From Leptospira ognonensis (GTDB lineage Bacteria > Spirochaetota > Leptospiria > Leptospirales > Leptospiraceae), in the NCBI RefSeq assembly GCF_004770745.1, contig NZ_RQGD01000009.1, positions 15,606-79,605 of the forward strand: a stretch of 64,000 bases of DNA. The letters run 5' to 3'. The position numbers and the translations under genes are program-made. The number at the start of each line of letters is the position of its first letter. Positions within the stretch are counted from its first letter, which is position 1. The notes beneath the pieces were generated by a model that worked only from the letters and a program-made list of their open reading frames with translations, did not search any database and was not told the DNA's origin. This document shows positions 17,249 through 24,708 of the stretch, in pieces.

Positions 17249-19021
17249 ATGACAATCATGCAAAATAAAACTTTGCTTTTAGTGGAAGATGAAATGCTCC
17301 TTGCAGCCAGCCAAAAAAGAGGTTTGGAAGCGTTTGGATATCAAGTTTTACATGCCCCCACTGGAGAAATCGCCATTCATATGGCTCGGACCATACCTGA
17401 AATCAATTTGATCCTAATGGACATTGATTTAGGAAATGGCATCGATGGCACGGTTGCGGCAGAAATCATTCTAAAAGAGAACCAGATTCCGATTGTTTTT
17501 CTCTCAAGCCATGTGGAACCAGAAATCGTCGCAAAAACGGAAAAGATCACCTCGTATGGTTACGTTGTGAAACATACAATGAATACGGTTTTGGATGCCT
17601 CAATCAAAATGGCATTCAAATTATTCGAATCCAAGCGCATGCTCGAGAAGACCACTCAACTGCTCGAATCTACTGGAAAATTGGCAAAAGTGGGAGGCTG
17701 GCAGGTAGATTTAGCGACTATGAAATTGTCTTGGACCTTACAGACATTTGAGATTGCCGAAATGGAGCCACCGATAGAACCTCCTCTCGATGAAGGCATC
17801 AATTTATTTGCACCCATTGCTAGACCTGTCATTACACAAGCATTAGATGAAGCAATCAAAAATGGAACTTCTTATGACTTAGAACTTCCCATCATCACAG
17901 CAAAGGGTCGAAATGCTTGGGTACAAACCCAAGGTTTTGTCGAAATGAAGCAGGGAAAAGCGGTTAGACTCTTCGGAACATTTCAAGACATTACCGAACG
18001 CAAAACCATCGAATTGGAATTAGACATTGTTCGAAAAAATAGCGAAACCATCATCAATAGTAGCAAAGATACGATGTGGAGCTTAAATCCAGATTATTCT
18101 CTGATACTCGCCAATTCTATCTTTATCGAAGGTTTTTTGAATACAACGGGTGTTCGACTGAATGCAGGCGATAGTCTTCTCATGCAGGATCTATTTCCGG
18201 CAGAGTATTTGGCATTCTGGAAATCGCAGTATGACAGGGGCTTATCGGGGGAAACGTTTGAAATAGAGATCGAAATTCCAACGCCAGTAGAAGATGTTAA
18301 GGATATTTTTCTTGTTAGTTTTCGACCTATAGTTTCAGGAGAAAAGACCGTAGGACTCTGTTGTTACGGAAGGAATATTACAGAAAAAAGACAGACAGAA
18401 GAACGGATAAAGTCGTTGTTACGTGAGAAAGAATTGATTTTACGTGAGGTACATCATAGAATCAAAAACAATTTTGCAATGATTACTTCTTTTCTTAAAT
18501 TACAAGCTCTGTCCCTTACGGAAAAAACAGGTAGAGATGCTCTTGAGGATGCGAGTGGTCGTGTGCAAAGTATGGCATTGCTTTATAATAAATTGTATAA
18601 GTCTGATGACTATGGGAAGCTTTCCTTTAAAGACTATTTAGAGCAATTGGTAACCGAAATCCTCTCGAATTTTTACACCCAAGATTTTTTGCACTCAGAG
18701 ATAATAGTTGATGATTTTATGCTCGATACGAAAAAAATTCAAATTCTCGGTATCATCACAAATGAAATACTTACGAATATTATGAAATACGCATTTGTTG
18801 GCAGAGATCATGGACAGGTTTCTATATGTGCTGGTTTGAAAAATGGATGGGCCTATTTTGAGGTCAAAGACAATGGGGTTGGCATATCTGAAAGCGCTTT
18901 AAATGGTGGTGACAATACTTTTGGACTGATGCTCATTCGCGAACTTACGGTTCAGCTAAAAGGAACAGTAAGTATCAAAAATGAAAATGGAACGTCTGTC
19001 CAGATCAATTTTCCGCTTTAG
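17249..19021 (+). CDS. REC-PAS-PAS-HisKA_2 histidine kinase
   Basis: A 590-residue cytoplasmic signalling protein with no membrane segment. An N-terminal receiver domain (about 5-130) carries the phospho-acceptor Asp58 in LILMDIDLG and the acidic pocket in LVEDE. Two PAS-like domains follow (about 140-255, ending FGTFQDITERK; and about 262-380, ending CCYGRNITEKR). The kinase core is of the HisKA_2/HWE-related class, with EVHHRIKNNFAMITSFLKLQ (His402/His403) and an ATPase domain (EILTNIMKYAF N-box, VKDNGVGIS G1 box). A receiver in front of the kinase is the reverse of most hybrid kinases and suggests regulation by another kinase. A second in-frame ATG occurs at codon 4. The stop overlaps the convergent DUF1232 gene by 17 bp. 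Confidence 0.9.
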   Translation: MTIMQNKTLLLVEDEMLLAASQKRGLEAFGYQVLHAPTGEIAIHMARTIPEINLILMDIDLGNGIDGTVAAEIILKENQIPIVFLSSHVEPEIVAKTEKITSYGYVVKHTMNTVLDASIKMAFKLFESKRMLEKTTQLLESTGKLAKVGGWQVDLATMKLSWTLQTFEIAEMEPPIEPPLDEGINLFAPIARPVITQALDEAIKNGTSYDLELPIITAKGRNAWVQTQGFVEMKQGKAVRLFGTFQDITERKTIELELDIVRKNSETIINSSKDTMWSLNPDYSLILANSIFIEGFLNTTGVRLNAGDSLLMQDLFPAEYLAFWKSQYDRGLSGETFEIEIEIPTPVEDVKDIFLVSFRPIVSGEKTVGLCCYGRNITEKRQTEERIKSLLREKELILREVHHRIKNNFAMITSFLKLQALSLTEKTGRDALEDASGRVQSMALLYNKLYKSDDYGKLSFKDYLEQLVTEILSNFYTQDFLHSEIIVDDFMLDTKKIQILGIITNEILTNIMKYAFVGRDHGQVSICAGLKNGWAYFEVKDNGVGISESALNGGDNTFGLMLIRELTVQLKGTVSIKNENGTSVQINFPL

Positions 19022-19346
19022 GGTTTTCATTTTTTAACGCTGCTTCTGCCTGTTCGTAATGTTCCTCTTTTAGTTGCGTTTTAATCAAAAGGAGCGTCGT
19101 TGCGATGATTCCTATATCGTCAGTAAAACCAAGTGCAGCAATAAAATCAGGAATGGCATCTATCGGAGAAATAAAATATACGAGTGCCAAGGTTATGGAC
19201 GCTTTTGCTTTGAGTGGGGTTTTTTCATCCAGAAGGCAATAGTACATCGCCACTACATCTTTTAAAAAAGGGATCTTCTCCCCAAATTTTTTTACTTTTC
19301 CCCAAAAGTTTTCTTTCACAAACGAATCTTTCTCGGCTGGTTCCAT
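19005..19346 (-). CDS. DUF1232 (YkvA-like) membrane protein
   Basis: A 113-residue protein of the DUF1232/YkvA family. The diagnostic core is KASITLALVYFISPIDAIPD followed by FIAALGFTDDIGIIATTLLL, giving one or two short membrane helices (about 50-68 and 72-90), with a charged N-terminus and a Lys/Glu-rich C-terminus. The biochemical role of the family is not established. It ends inside the 3' end of the convergent histidine kinase gene (17-bp overlap) and is divergent from the gene at 19462, with a palindrome between them. Confidence 0.85.
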   Translation of the reverse strand: MEPAEKDSFVKENFWGKVKKFGEKIPFLKDVVAMYYCLLDEKTPLKAKASITLALVYFISPIDAIPDFIAALGFTDDIGIIATTLLLIKTQLKEEHYEQAEAALKNENPKAEN

Positions 19347-19371
19347 ATGTAGAAAACTAACATATATTACA

Positions 19372-19402
19372 GAAAAGTCAAGTTCATTAAACTTGACTTT
19401 TC
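19372..19402. promoter_or_regulatory. 13-bp perfect palindrome between divergent genes
   Basis: GAAAAGTCAAGTT (19372-19384) and AACTTGACTTTTC (19390-19402) are exact inverted copies around a 5-bp centre. Each arm carries TTGACT on the outward-reading strand, which matches a -35 box for the gene on either side (DUF1232 at 19346, unknown gene at 19462). It may be an operator, paired promoters, or both. No T-run follows, so a terminator is unlikely. Confidence 0.5.
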
Positions 19403-19461
19403 AATTGTAGGGAATCTTAGTTGTTTATCAAATCTTCTCGCTATGGCAAAAGTATTTCAAA

Positions 19462-20361
19462 ATGACAAATCGTTCCGAAATTGAATCCCAAGTAAAAAAG
19501 TATCTTCAAAATCCAGCTTTAATTCAGAAATCACACGAAAGCCTGATCTTTTATTTGTTTCATACTCCTATGGGTTCACTTATCCCCAAATTCACGGAGC
19601 TACCTCCTTCCACGGTGTATCAAATCCTTAGTAAAAAGAATGATCGAGTAAAGACAGCCATGGAATTCGATTTGGGATCCGCGTTTCCTTATGCGACACT
19701 GGCGGAGGGAATGGAAAAGGAGACTGGTGAGGCCATTGCAAATTTTGTTTCCTCAATTGAAGTCTATCCGTCCAAAAAATTGTTAGTTGATCTTTTGGGT
19801 CAAAAAGCCATCCAAGATATCATCGCAAACATTATAGAAAGCGGAATCATCGAGTTCAATAAAAAGACAAATCCTCTTTTTGGAATGATACAGGCAACAG
19901 GCCTCGACAAACAAATCAAATCTTTTATCAATCTCTTCTTGCCAAATTTTTTGCCAAAGATTGCTGATTTTCTCCATACAACAAGTTTTGGTCCGAGTAG
20001 TACGCTTTCAAAAGATATTGCATACATCATCTTAAACGCCCCCTTTTCGGAATTGTGTCTTCCCGATGAAGTTCAATTGCAAATAGCGGAAGATAAGTTA
20101 GGTGAGCTCTTAGATCAGGCTAATCAAGATAAAAAATTGGACGAGACAATTAAGAATTTTTCCAATCAATTGCATTCAAAATTCATTGAAAAATATGGAA
20201 GTATCACATTGATAGATTTTTTGAATGCAACCGAATCCGATTTTTCGCAGTTTAATTCGACCCTTTCTCAATATTTAACAACTGAGTTTATGAATTATAA
20301 CAAAAACAATGCGATTGATGGCATCTTGACTGAAATCGTTTCGGATATCATGAATGCCTGA
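19462..20361 (+). CDS. Protein of unknown function (299 aa)
   Basis: I do not recognise this protein. It has no signal peptide and no strong membrane helix. It is mostly helical by composition, rich in Leu, Ile, Lys and Asn. Visible landmarks are LIFYLFHTPMGSLIPKFTEL near the N-terminus, FDLGSAFPYATLAEGMEKET at about 75, and FINLFLPNFLPKIADFLHTT in the centre. Its last 8 bp overlap the start of the alpha/beta hydrolase gene, so the two are probably translated together. The upstream palindrome could regulate it. Confidence 0.75.
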   Translation: MTNRSEIESQVKKYLQNPALIQKSHESLIFYLFHTPMGSLIPKFTELPPSTVYQILSKKNDRVKTAMEFDLGSAFPYATLAEGMEKETGEAIANFVSSIEVYPSKKLLVDLLGQKAIQDIIANIIESGIIEFNKKTNPLFGMIQATGLDKQIKSFINLFLPNFLPKIADFLHTTSFGPSSTLSKDIAYIILNAPFSELCLPDEVQLQIAEDKLGELLDQANQDKKLDETIKNFSNQLHSKFIEKYGSITLIDFLNATESDFSQFNSTLSQYLTTEFMNYNKNNAIDGILTEIVSDIMNA

Positions 20362-21475
20362 GCTAAATGATTCGACTCTCGCCGTTGTATCTTTGCTTTA
20401 CTTTACGATTCTATTTGTAGTCTACTACTTTCATAAGGTAGTAAGCAAACCTGCGGTTCATTTTCAACGTAATGAAATAAATTGTTCTCTGTTATCGAAT
20501 TTTTCTATATTAAAGGAAAACTATTTTCCGACTCTTTGGTGCTTCAATCGGCATCTGATGTTGATCCTACTTCTTTATCGTGATTACCGATCGAAACCAT
20601 ATATCTACGACAAAATCGAAGAGTTGCGGATGAAAGATGGAGGAATAACGGGGCTTGTTTGGACAGGGCTAGCTCCCGAGGATTCAAAACTTGCGAAACC
20701 GATTGTTGTCATATTTCATACAATCAGCGGAGATGAGCAAGATGTGAAAAATACCTTACATCATATTAAAACAACTCTCGATTGCATCGTAGTTGTTTGT
20801 ATTAGAAGGGGACATGGTCATCTTCCGTTATCCACACCCGTGATCAATACAATGGGTTCTACCTCCGATTTGAAAGAACAACTTGCACATATCCGAAAGA
20901 GATTTCCAAATTCGATTCTTTTTGGCGTCGGGATTTCGGCGGGATCTGGACTCCTTGCCCGTTACTTAGGAGAGTCCGGAAGCAGTAGCGTTTTTCGTGC
21001 AGCGGTGGCCATTTCTCCAGCCTACGATATAGAAAAGGCATTTCATCGAATCCATCCTATGTACAGCAAGCTCATGGGACAAAGGTTGATTGATTATTTT
21101 CTGGAAAGACATTATGAAAGTCTCTCTCAGCTTCCAGGTTACTTACATGTTTCCGAATCAAAATCGATAGGCGAATTTCAGGACCGACTGCACTTATTAG
21201 CTGGGTTTGAATCTCGAAAAGAATATTATGCGGAGAGTAACCCTATCAATGTGGTTAAAAATATCGAAACATCTCTTTTGATATTAAATTCTAAAGATGA
21301 TCCCATATGTGTGGATTTGAATGTCATTGAAAACTTACATTGGTTGGAAAGTTTGCCAAACACAATTTTAGTAAGAACGAAAAGGGGCAGCCACATTGCC
21401 TTTTATGAAGGAATCAAAGCAAGATCCTGGTCAGACCGCCTAATCTGTGAATACTTCTCACTCTTTCTTGCTTAA
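20354..21475 (+). CDS. Membrane-anchored alpha/beta hydrolase (YheT-like)
   Basis: A 373-residue hydrolase with one N-terminal membrane helix (about 10-27, VVSLLYFTILFVVYYF). The catalytic set is visible: oxyanion/strand region PIVVIFHTISGDEQDV, nucleophile elbow GVGISAGSGLLARYLGE (G-x-S-x-G), acid in LILNSKDDPICV, and histidine in RGSHIAFYEG. The order and the LPLSTPVINTMGSTSDLKEQ segment resemble the YheT/ABHD1-3 family of esterases, some of which act on lipids. It overlaps the preceding unknown gene by 8 bp. The substrate is unknown. Confidence 0.85.
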   Translation: MPELNDSTLAVVSLLYFTILFVVYYFHKVVSKPAVHFQRNEINCSLLSNFSILKENYFPTLWCFNRHLMLILLLYRDYRSKPYIYDKIEELRMKDGGITGLVWTGLAPEDSKLAKPIVVIFHTISGDEQDVKNTLHHIKTTLDCIVVVCIRRGHGHLPLSTPVINTMGSTSDLKEQLAHIRKRFPNSILFGVGISAGSGLLARYLGESGSSSVFRAAVAISPAYDIEKAFHRIHPMYSKLMGQRLIDYFLERHYESLSQLPGYLHVSESKSIGEFQDRLHLLAGFESRKEYYAESNPINVVKNIETSLLILNSKDDPICVDLNVIENLHWLESLPNTILVRTKRGSHIAFYEGIKARSWSDRLICEYFSLFLA

Positions 21476-21494
21476 ATCAATTTTCCAAATTCTG

Positions 21495-21716
21495 TTATAA
21501 TTGTTTGATCAAAGCCTTTAGGTCACTGATGAGTGAAAAGGGAACGGGTTTGATGTCTTCGGCGAGTTTTATCGCGTCCTCAATGGTTCTTGTTAAAACT
21601 TGCTTTTCTGCAGTGTAATTGGTCGTATGCATGCGACTTTTGTTCTGTTTAAAGGTAGTTACTTTGGTATCAATGATTTCAATGATTTGATTTAAATACT
21701 GAACTTTATTATCCAT
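21495..21716 (-). CDS. Small protein of unknown function (73 aa)
   Basis: A short helical, charged protein (MDNKVQYLNQIIEIIDTKV, ending SDLKALIKQL) without cysteines or a membrane segment. It could form a coiled coil. Codon use resembles the neighbours, and it fills the gap between the convergent hydrolase and the divergent HAD gene. No strong ribosome-binding site is seen. I regard it as a probable but unproven gene. Confidence 0.5.
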   Translation of the reverse strand: MDNKVQYLNQIIEIIDTKVTTFKQNKSRMHTTNYTAEKQVLTRTIEDAIKLAEDIKPVPFSLISDLKALIKQL

Positions 21717-21810
21717 TTGCTAAAATTTTTTCATAGTTTTAATATGCATCAACCAATTTTCTGTATTCCAAAAATCAAATCAGAAAGAATTTAGAAATTA
21801 AAGGAAACGA

Positions 21811-22410
21811 GTGAAAAAGAGAAATCACAAAAAATTCTGGATTTTTGATATGGATGGAACGCTTACCAATGCCTTGCATGATTTTCCTGCGATCAAACGT
21901 GAGTTAGGACTTCCATTAGATTTAGATATACTTTCAGGCATAGACCTGTTAGAAGATGGAGCGCGCAGGGATAAGCATAAAAAGCTGAATGAGATCGAAA
22001 TGGAGATCGCAAGGAAGGCAACTCCGGCACCAGGCGTGACTAAACTGCTCCACATCTTGACAGAAAACCAAATTCGAATGGGAATTCTCACCCGAAACAA
22101 TCTTCAAAATACGCTCGCAACGCTAGAAGCGTCAGGGCTATTGCATTTTTTTAATCGTGATCATATCATAACACGTGATAGTGCGGCACCTAAACCTGAT
22201 CCCGAAGGCCTATTCATTTTACAGTCGACTTGGCGTTGTCCCTCAGAAGAAATGATTATGATAGGCGATTATATTTACGATCTCCAAGTAGGAAAAGCAG
22301 CCAATACGGAAACAATCTATATCGATCCATCAGGCGAGTTTATTTATAGGGAACAGGCTACCTACTGTGTACAGCAAATGGATCACATCCTTGCACTTGA
22401 TCTCCATTGA
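21811..22410 (+). CDS. HAD-superfamily phosphatase (Gph/YjjG-like)
   Basis: A 199-residue HAD hydrolase with all four motifs: motif I IFDMDGTLT (nucleophile and acid Asp), motif II GILTRN, motif III lysine in APKPDPEG, and motif IV MIGDYIYDLQVGKAA. A helical cap lies between motifs I and II (about 25-80). It probably dephosphorylates a small metabolite such as phosphoglycolate or a sugar phosphate; the substrate cannot be told. The start is GTG, with AAAGGAAACGA just upstream. A methyltransferase gene follows after 15 bp. Confidence 0.88.
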   Translation: MKKRNHKKFWIFDMDGTLTNALHDFPAIKRELGLPLDLDILSGIDLLEDGARRDKHKKLNEIEMEIARKATPAPGVTKLLHILTENQIRMGILTRNNLQNTLATLEASGLLHFFNRDHIITRDSAAPKPDPEGLFILQSTWRCPSEEMIMIGDYIYDLQVGKAANTETIYIDPSGEFIYREQATYCVQQMDHILALDLH

Positions 22411-22425
22411 TCTAAGAATCAAACT

Positions 22426-23082
22426 ATGAGTTTATTCTCAAAGAAGAAGGAAGAATCTTTTAACTCCCTTAGTATTGATACTCTAACCTATAAAATTCAA
22501 AAAAAAATACAGATTACTGATGCTGACTTCGATTCTTTGTATCCAGAAAAGATCCAACAGTTATCGGCCGTTCAATGGACTCCTGTGGATGTAATTCTAC
22601 AGATCCATAGGCATATGAAGTTTACAAAGCAGGATCGCATACTAGATATCGGTTCTGGAGTTGGCAAATTTTGTCTTGTCTCTAGTTTGCTATCTGATGC
22701 TCTTTTTTTCGGTATTGAAAGAAGGAAACATTTATTCGAAATTGCGGAATCGGTTCAGAAGGATTTGAAGACGAAAAATGTAAAATTCAAATTAGGAGAG
22801 ATGATTTCTTTAGATTGGTCAAATTACAATGTTTTATATTTTTATAATCCATTCTACGAGAGCCTCACGGCAAAAAACGAAATCGATGACCAAATGGAAA
22901 AAGGACTCCAGAAATTCACTCTGGATTTGATTCGCGTTAAGAACCGACTGTCCTTGCTTCCAAGGGGGACAAAAGTAATCACCTACCATTCCTTTGGTGG
23001 AAAAATGCCAAACAGTTTCCAGCAAACAAAAAAGATTTCCCTGGTGACGGGAGATATTGAGTTCTATGAAAAAATAGAATAA
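22426..23082 (+). CDS. Class I SAM-dependent methyltransferase-like protein
   Basis: A 218-residue protein with a methyltransferase core. Motif I is ILDIGSGVGKFCLVSSLLS, followed by FFGIERRKHLFEIAESVQ (acidic Glu at the end of beta 2) and VLYFYNPFYESL in the motif IV position. An N-terminal extension (1-60) includes QLSAVQWTPVDVILQIHRHM. The pattern resembles DOT1-like or small-molecule methyltransferases in which N/Y-N-P-F follows beta 4. The substrate is unknown. It follows the HAD gene by 15 bp and is probably in the same transcript. Confidence 0.8.
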   Translation: MSLFSKKKEESFNSLSIDTLTYKIQKKIQITDADFDSLYPEKIQQLSAVQWTPVDVILQIHRHMKFTKQDRILDIGSGVGKFCLVSSLLSDALFFGIERRKHLFEIAESVQKDLKTKNVKFKLGEMISLDWSNYNVLYFYNPFYESLTAKNEIDDQMEKGLQKFTLDLIRVKNRLSLLPRGTKVITYHSFGGKMPNSFQQTKKISLVTGDIEFYEKIE

Positions 23083-23106
23083 ATCCCCTCGATTTGAAGC
23101 TGGTTT

Positions 23107-24225
23107 TTAAAACTCCGTAGTAAATTTAGCAAATGAGCTATTGGCTCCTCCGTTCGTTTTCGCAAGTACACCATAGATAACTGCTTGTTTTACGGCATGG
23201 AAATCCTCGTTTTTACAAAATAGATAAAGGGAAATTTTAAGTTGTTTTTTATCTCCGATCAGCAACAATTCATGATCGTTCAAAATGATTTCTTCTAGGT
23301 CACTATAGGAAATAAATTCCTTTCTCTCAAAAATACCCTCATTTGTCATTAGGATGCTTTTGTGACGGTGTCCATGATAGTAGACAAATCCAAAAGGAAT
23401 CAAGGATAGGATTGTGACGACACCAAAGAAAATGATCTCTGCGATTGTTGGCGGAAAGGTTTCCCAACAAAAGATACCTAAATTTGTGGCCTCACCGAGC
23501 GCCAGATGGAGGAATAAGAAAAGTGCCACTGAGAGACAGATGCCCACAATTCTAAAAAGCAAGGGATTATAACTTGAGATGATTTCGTAGGCAGTCCCAC
23601 TGTCCTTCCAAACTAGATCACTTTCGGATGTAAAGTTAGGTTGGGTAAATTGATCATATTCTGGATGAGACCGCTTATGGAAAGGTAAGTCTAATTCATG
23701 AAATTCCCGTTTTTCCCCTTGCTCACTAAGGATTGGAATTTCAAGTAATTTGGCAATGGATTCTCCCTGTATACGAGCAAGATAAAAATCAGTCGATTCG
23801 GCTATTATATGTTCAGGTAGCTGTGGTGAGATGATTGTAAAGACGACAACGGTTCTTGATCCATTTTTAGTTTTTACCGTGTAGGAATAGCGAGATTGGT
23901 TGAGTGAGGCAATGCCTCCAAAGTCATATTCTGTGATTAGTTTTTTCCCTTCAAAAAATTGAACTTTATTTTCTTTAGGAAGGAATATAGTTTGTTTTGA
24001 TTTACCAAGTGTTAGCTTAACGAGGAGAAGCGGAAGTAGTGCAAACGCAAGAAATACAGGTATCAGAATGAAAGTTACAATTGGTTCCCCGTTTTCTTCG
24101 GTGTACAAGGAATACACGAAAGGAATAAAAATCGCAATCGAAACAAGTGAGAAGAATACCAGTATGAATCTTGCGACCTGGCTACTTTTTTGTTTATGGT
24201 CCTGAAACTCTAATTTTTCGTTCAT
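23107..24225 (-). CDS. Membrane protein of unknown function (372 aa)
   Basis: I do not recognise the family. Four membrane helices are visible as two pairs: about 18-38 and 48-70, then about 222-242 and 258-282. Each pair is followed by a soluble beta-rich segment: KQTIFLPKENKVQFFEGKKL with YTVKTKNGSRTVVVF, and later MTNEGIFERKEFISYSDLEE with KKQLKISLYLF. Both segments look like bacterial PH-like domains (bPH type), which often follow paired helices, but this is only pattern similarity. It is convergent with the methyltransferase at 22426. Confidence 0.72.
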   Translation of the reverse strand: MNEKLEFQDHKQKSSQVARFILVFFSLVSIAIFIPFVYSLYTEENGEPIVTFILIPVFLAFALLPLLLVKLTLGKSKQTIFLPKENKVQFFEGKKLITEYDFGGIASLNQSRYSYTVKTKNGSRTVVVFTIISPQLPEHIIAESTDFYLARIQGESIAKLLEIPILSEQGEKREFHELDLPFHKRSHPEYDQFTQPNFTSESDLVWKDSGTAYEIISSYNPLLFRIVGICLSVALFLFLHLALGEATNLGIFCWETFPPTIAEIIFFGVVTILSLIPFGFVYYHGHRHKSILMTNEGIFERKEFISYSDLEEIILNDHELLLIGDKKQLKISLYLFCKNEDFHAVKQAVIYGVLAKTNGGANSSFAKFTTEF

Positions 24226-24319
24226 TTGGCCTTTCTTTTGTTACGTTGACGATTGCACTTCGCTGTTTGCCGAATCGAATGTTTTTGTCGTTTTGGCTTT
24301 TTGCAAGAAATATTTGCAG

Positions 24320-24349
24320 TTGACATATTTTCAAAATCGGTTTTACTCT
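24320..24349 (+). promoter_or_regulatory. Probable sigma70-type promoter for the RRM gene
   Basis: A perfect TTGACA at 24320-24325 is followed by an 18-bp spacer and TACTCT at 24344-24349, in the 172-bp divergent gap. The predicted transcript would have a leader of about 40 nt before the ATG at 24398. Confidence 0.45.
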
Positions 24350-24397
24350 AGCCGTTCCATTCTGAAAGGGAAGTGGAATTTTATTTACGAGGCTCGG

Positions 24398-24667
24398 ATG
24401 ATTTCTAAAAAAATTTATGTAGGTAATCTTAAATTTACCCTAAAAGAAGAAAATATACGACAGATATTCTCTGTTTATGGCGCGATACAAGATCTAAAAA
24501 TGATCCATGACCGTGAAACGGGTAATTTCCGAGGATTTGCCTTCATAACCTATGCGACAGACGAGGCTGCCTCGGACGCCGTAACCCAAATGAATGGCCA
24601 AGAAGTGGATGGTCGCAGCCTTAAAGTAACCTTTGCCGAGGACAAAAGAAAAGAAAGGCAACAGTAA
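24398..24667 (+). CDS. RRM-domain RNA-binding protein (Rbp-like)
   Basis: A compact 89-residue protein that is almost entirely one RNA recognition motif. RNP2 is KIYVGNLKF and RNP1 is FRGFAFITYA, both canonical, with IHDRETGNFRGFAF and EVDGRSLKVTFAED in the usual places and a short Lys/Arg/Glu tail (DKRKERQQ). Bacterial proteins of this type bind single-stranded RNA and are often cold- or stress-related; the function here is unknown. The ATG at 24398 has GAGG upstream. A longer in-frame start at 24293 lies upstream of the predicted promoter and is rejected. Confidence 0.9.
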   Translation: MISKKIYVGNLKFTLKEENIRQIFSVYGAIQDLKMIHDRETGNFRGFAFITYATDEAASDAVTQMNGQEVDGRSLKVTFAEDKRKERQQ

Positions 24668-24708
24668 AATTCTCTTTTCTGATTTCACTCCTATGAGATA
24701 GAGGGAGG

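Noticed and set aside
21495..21716. Small protein as part of a toxin-antitoxin pair
   Set aside because: No partner gene of suitable size lies next to it and no toxin or antitoxin motif is visible.
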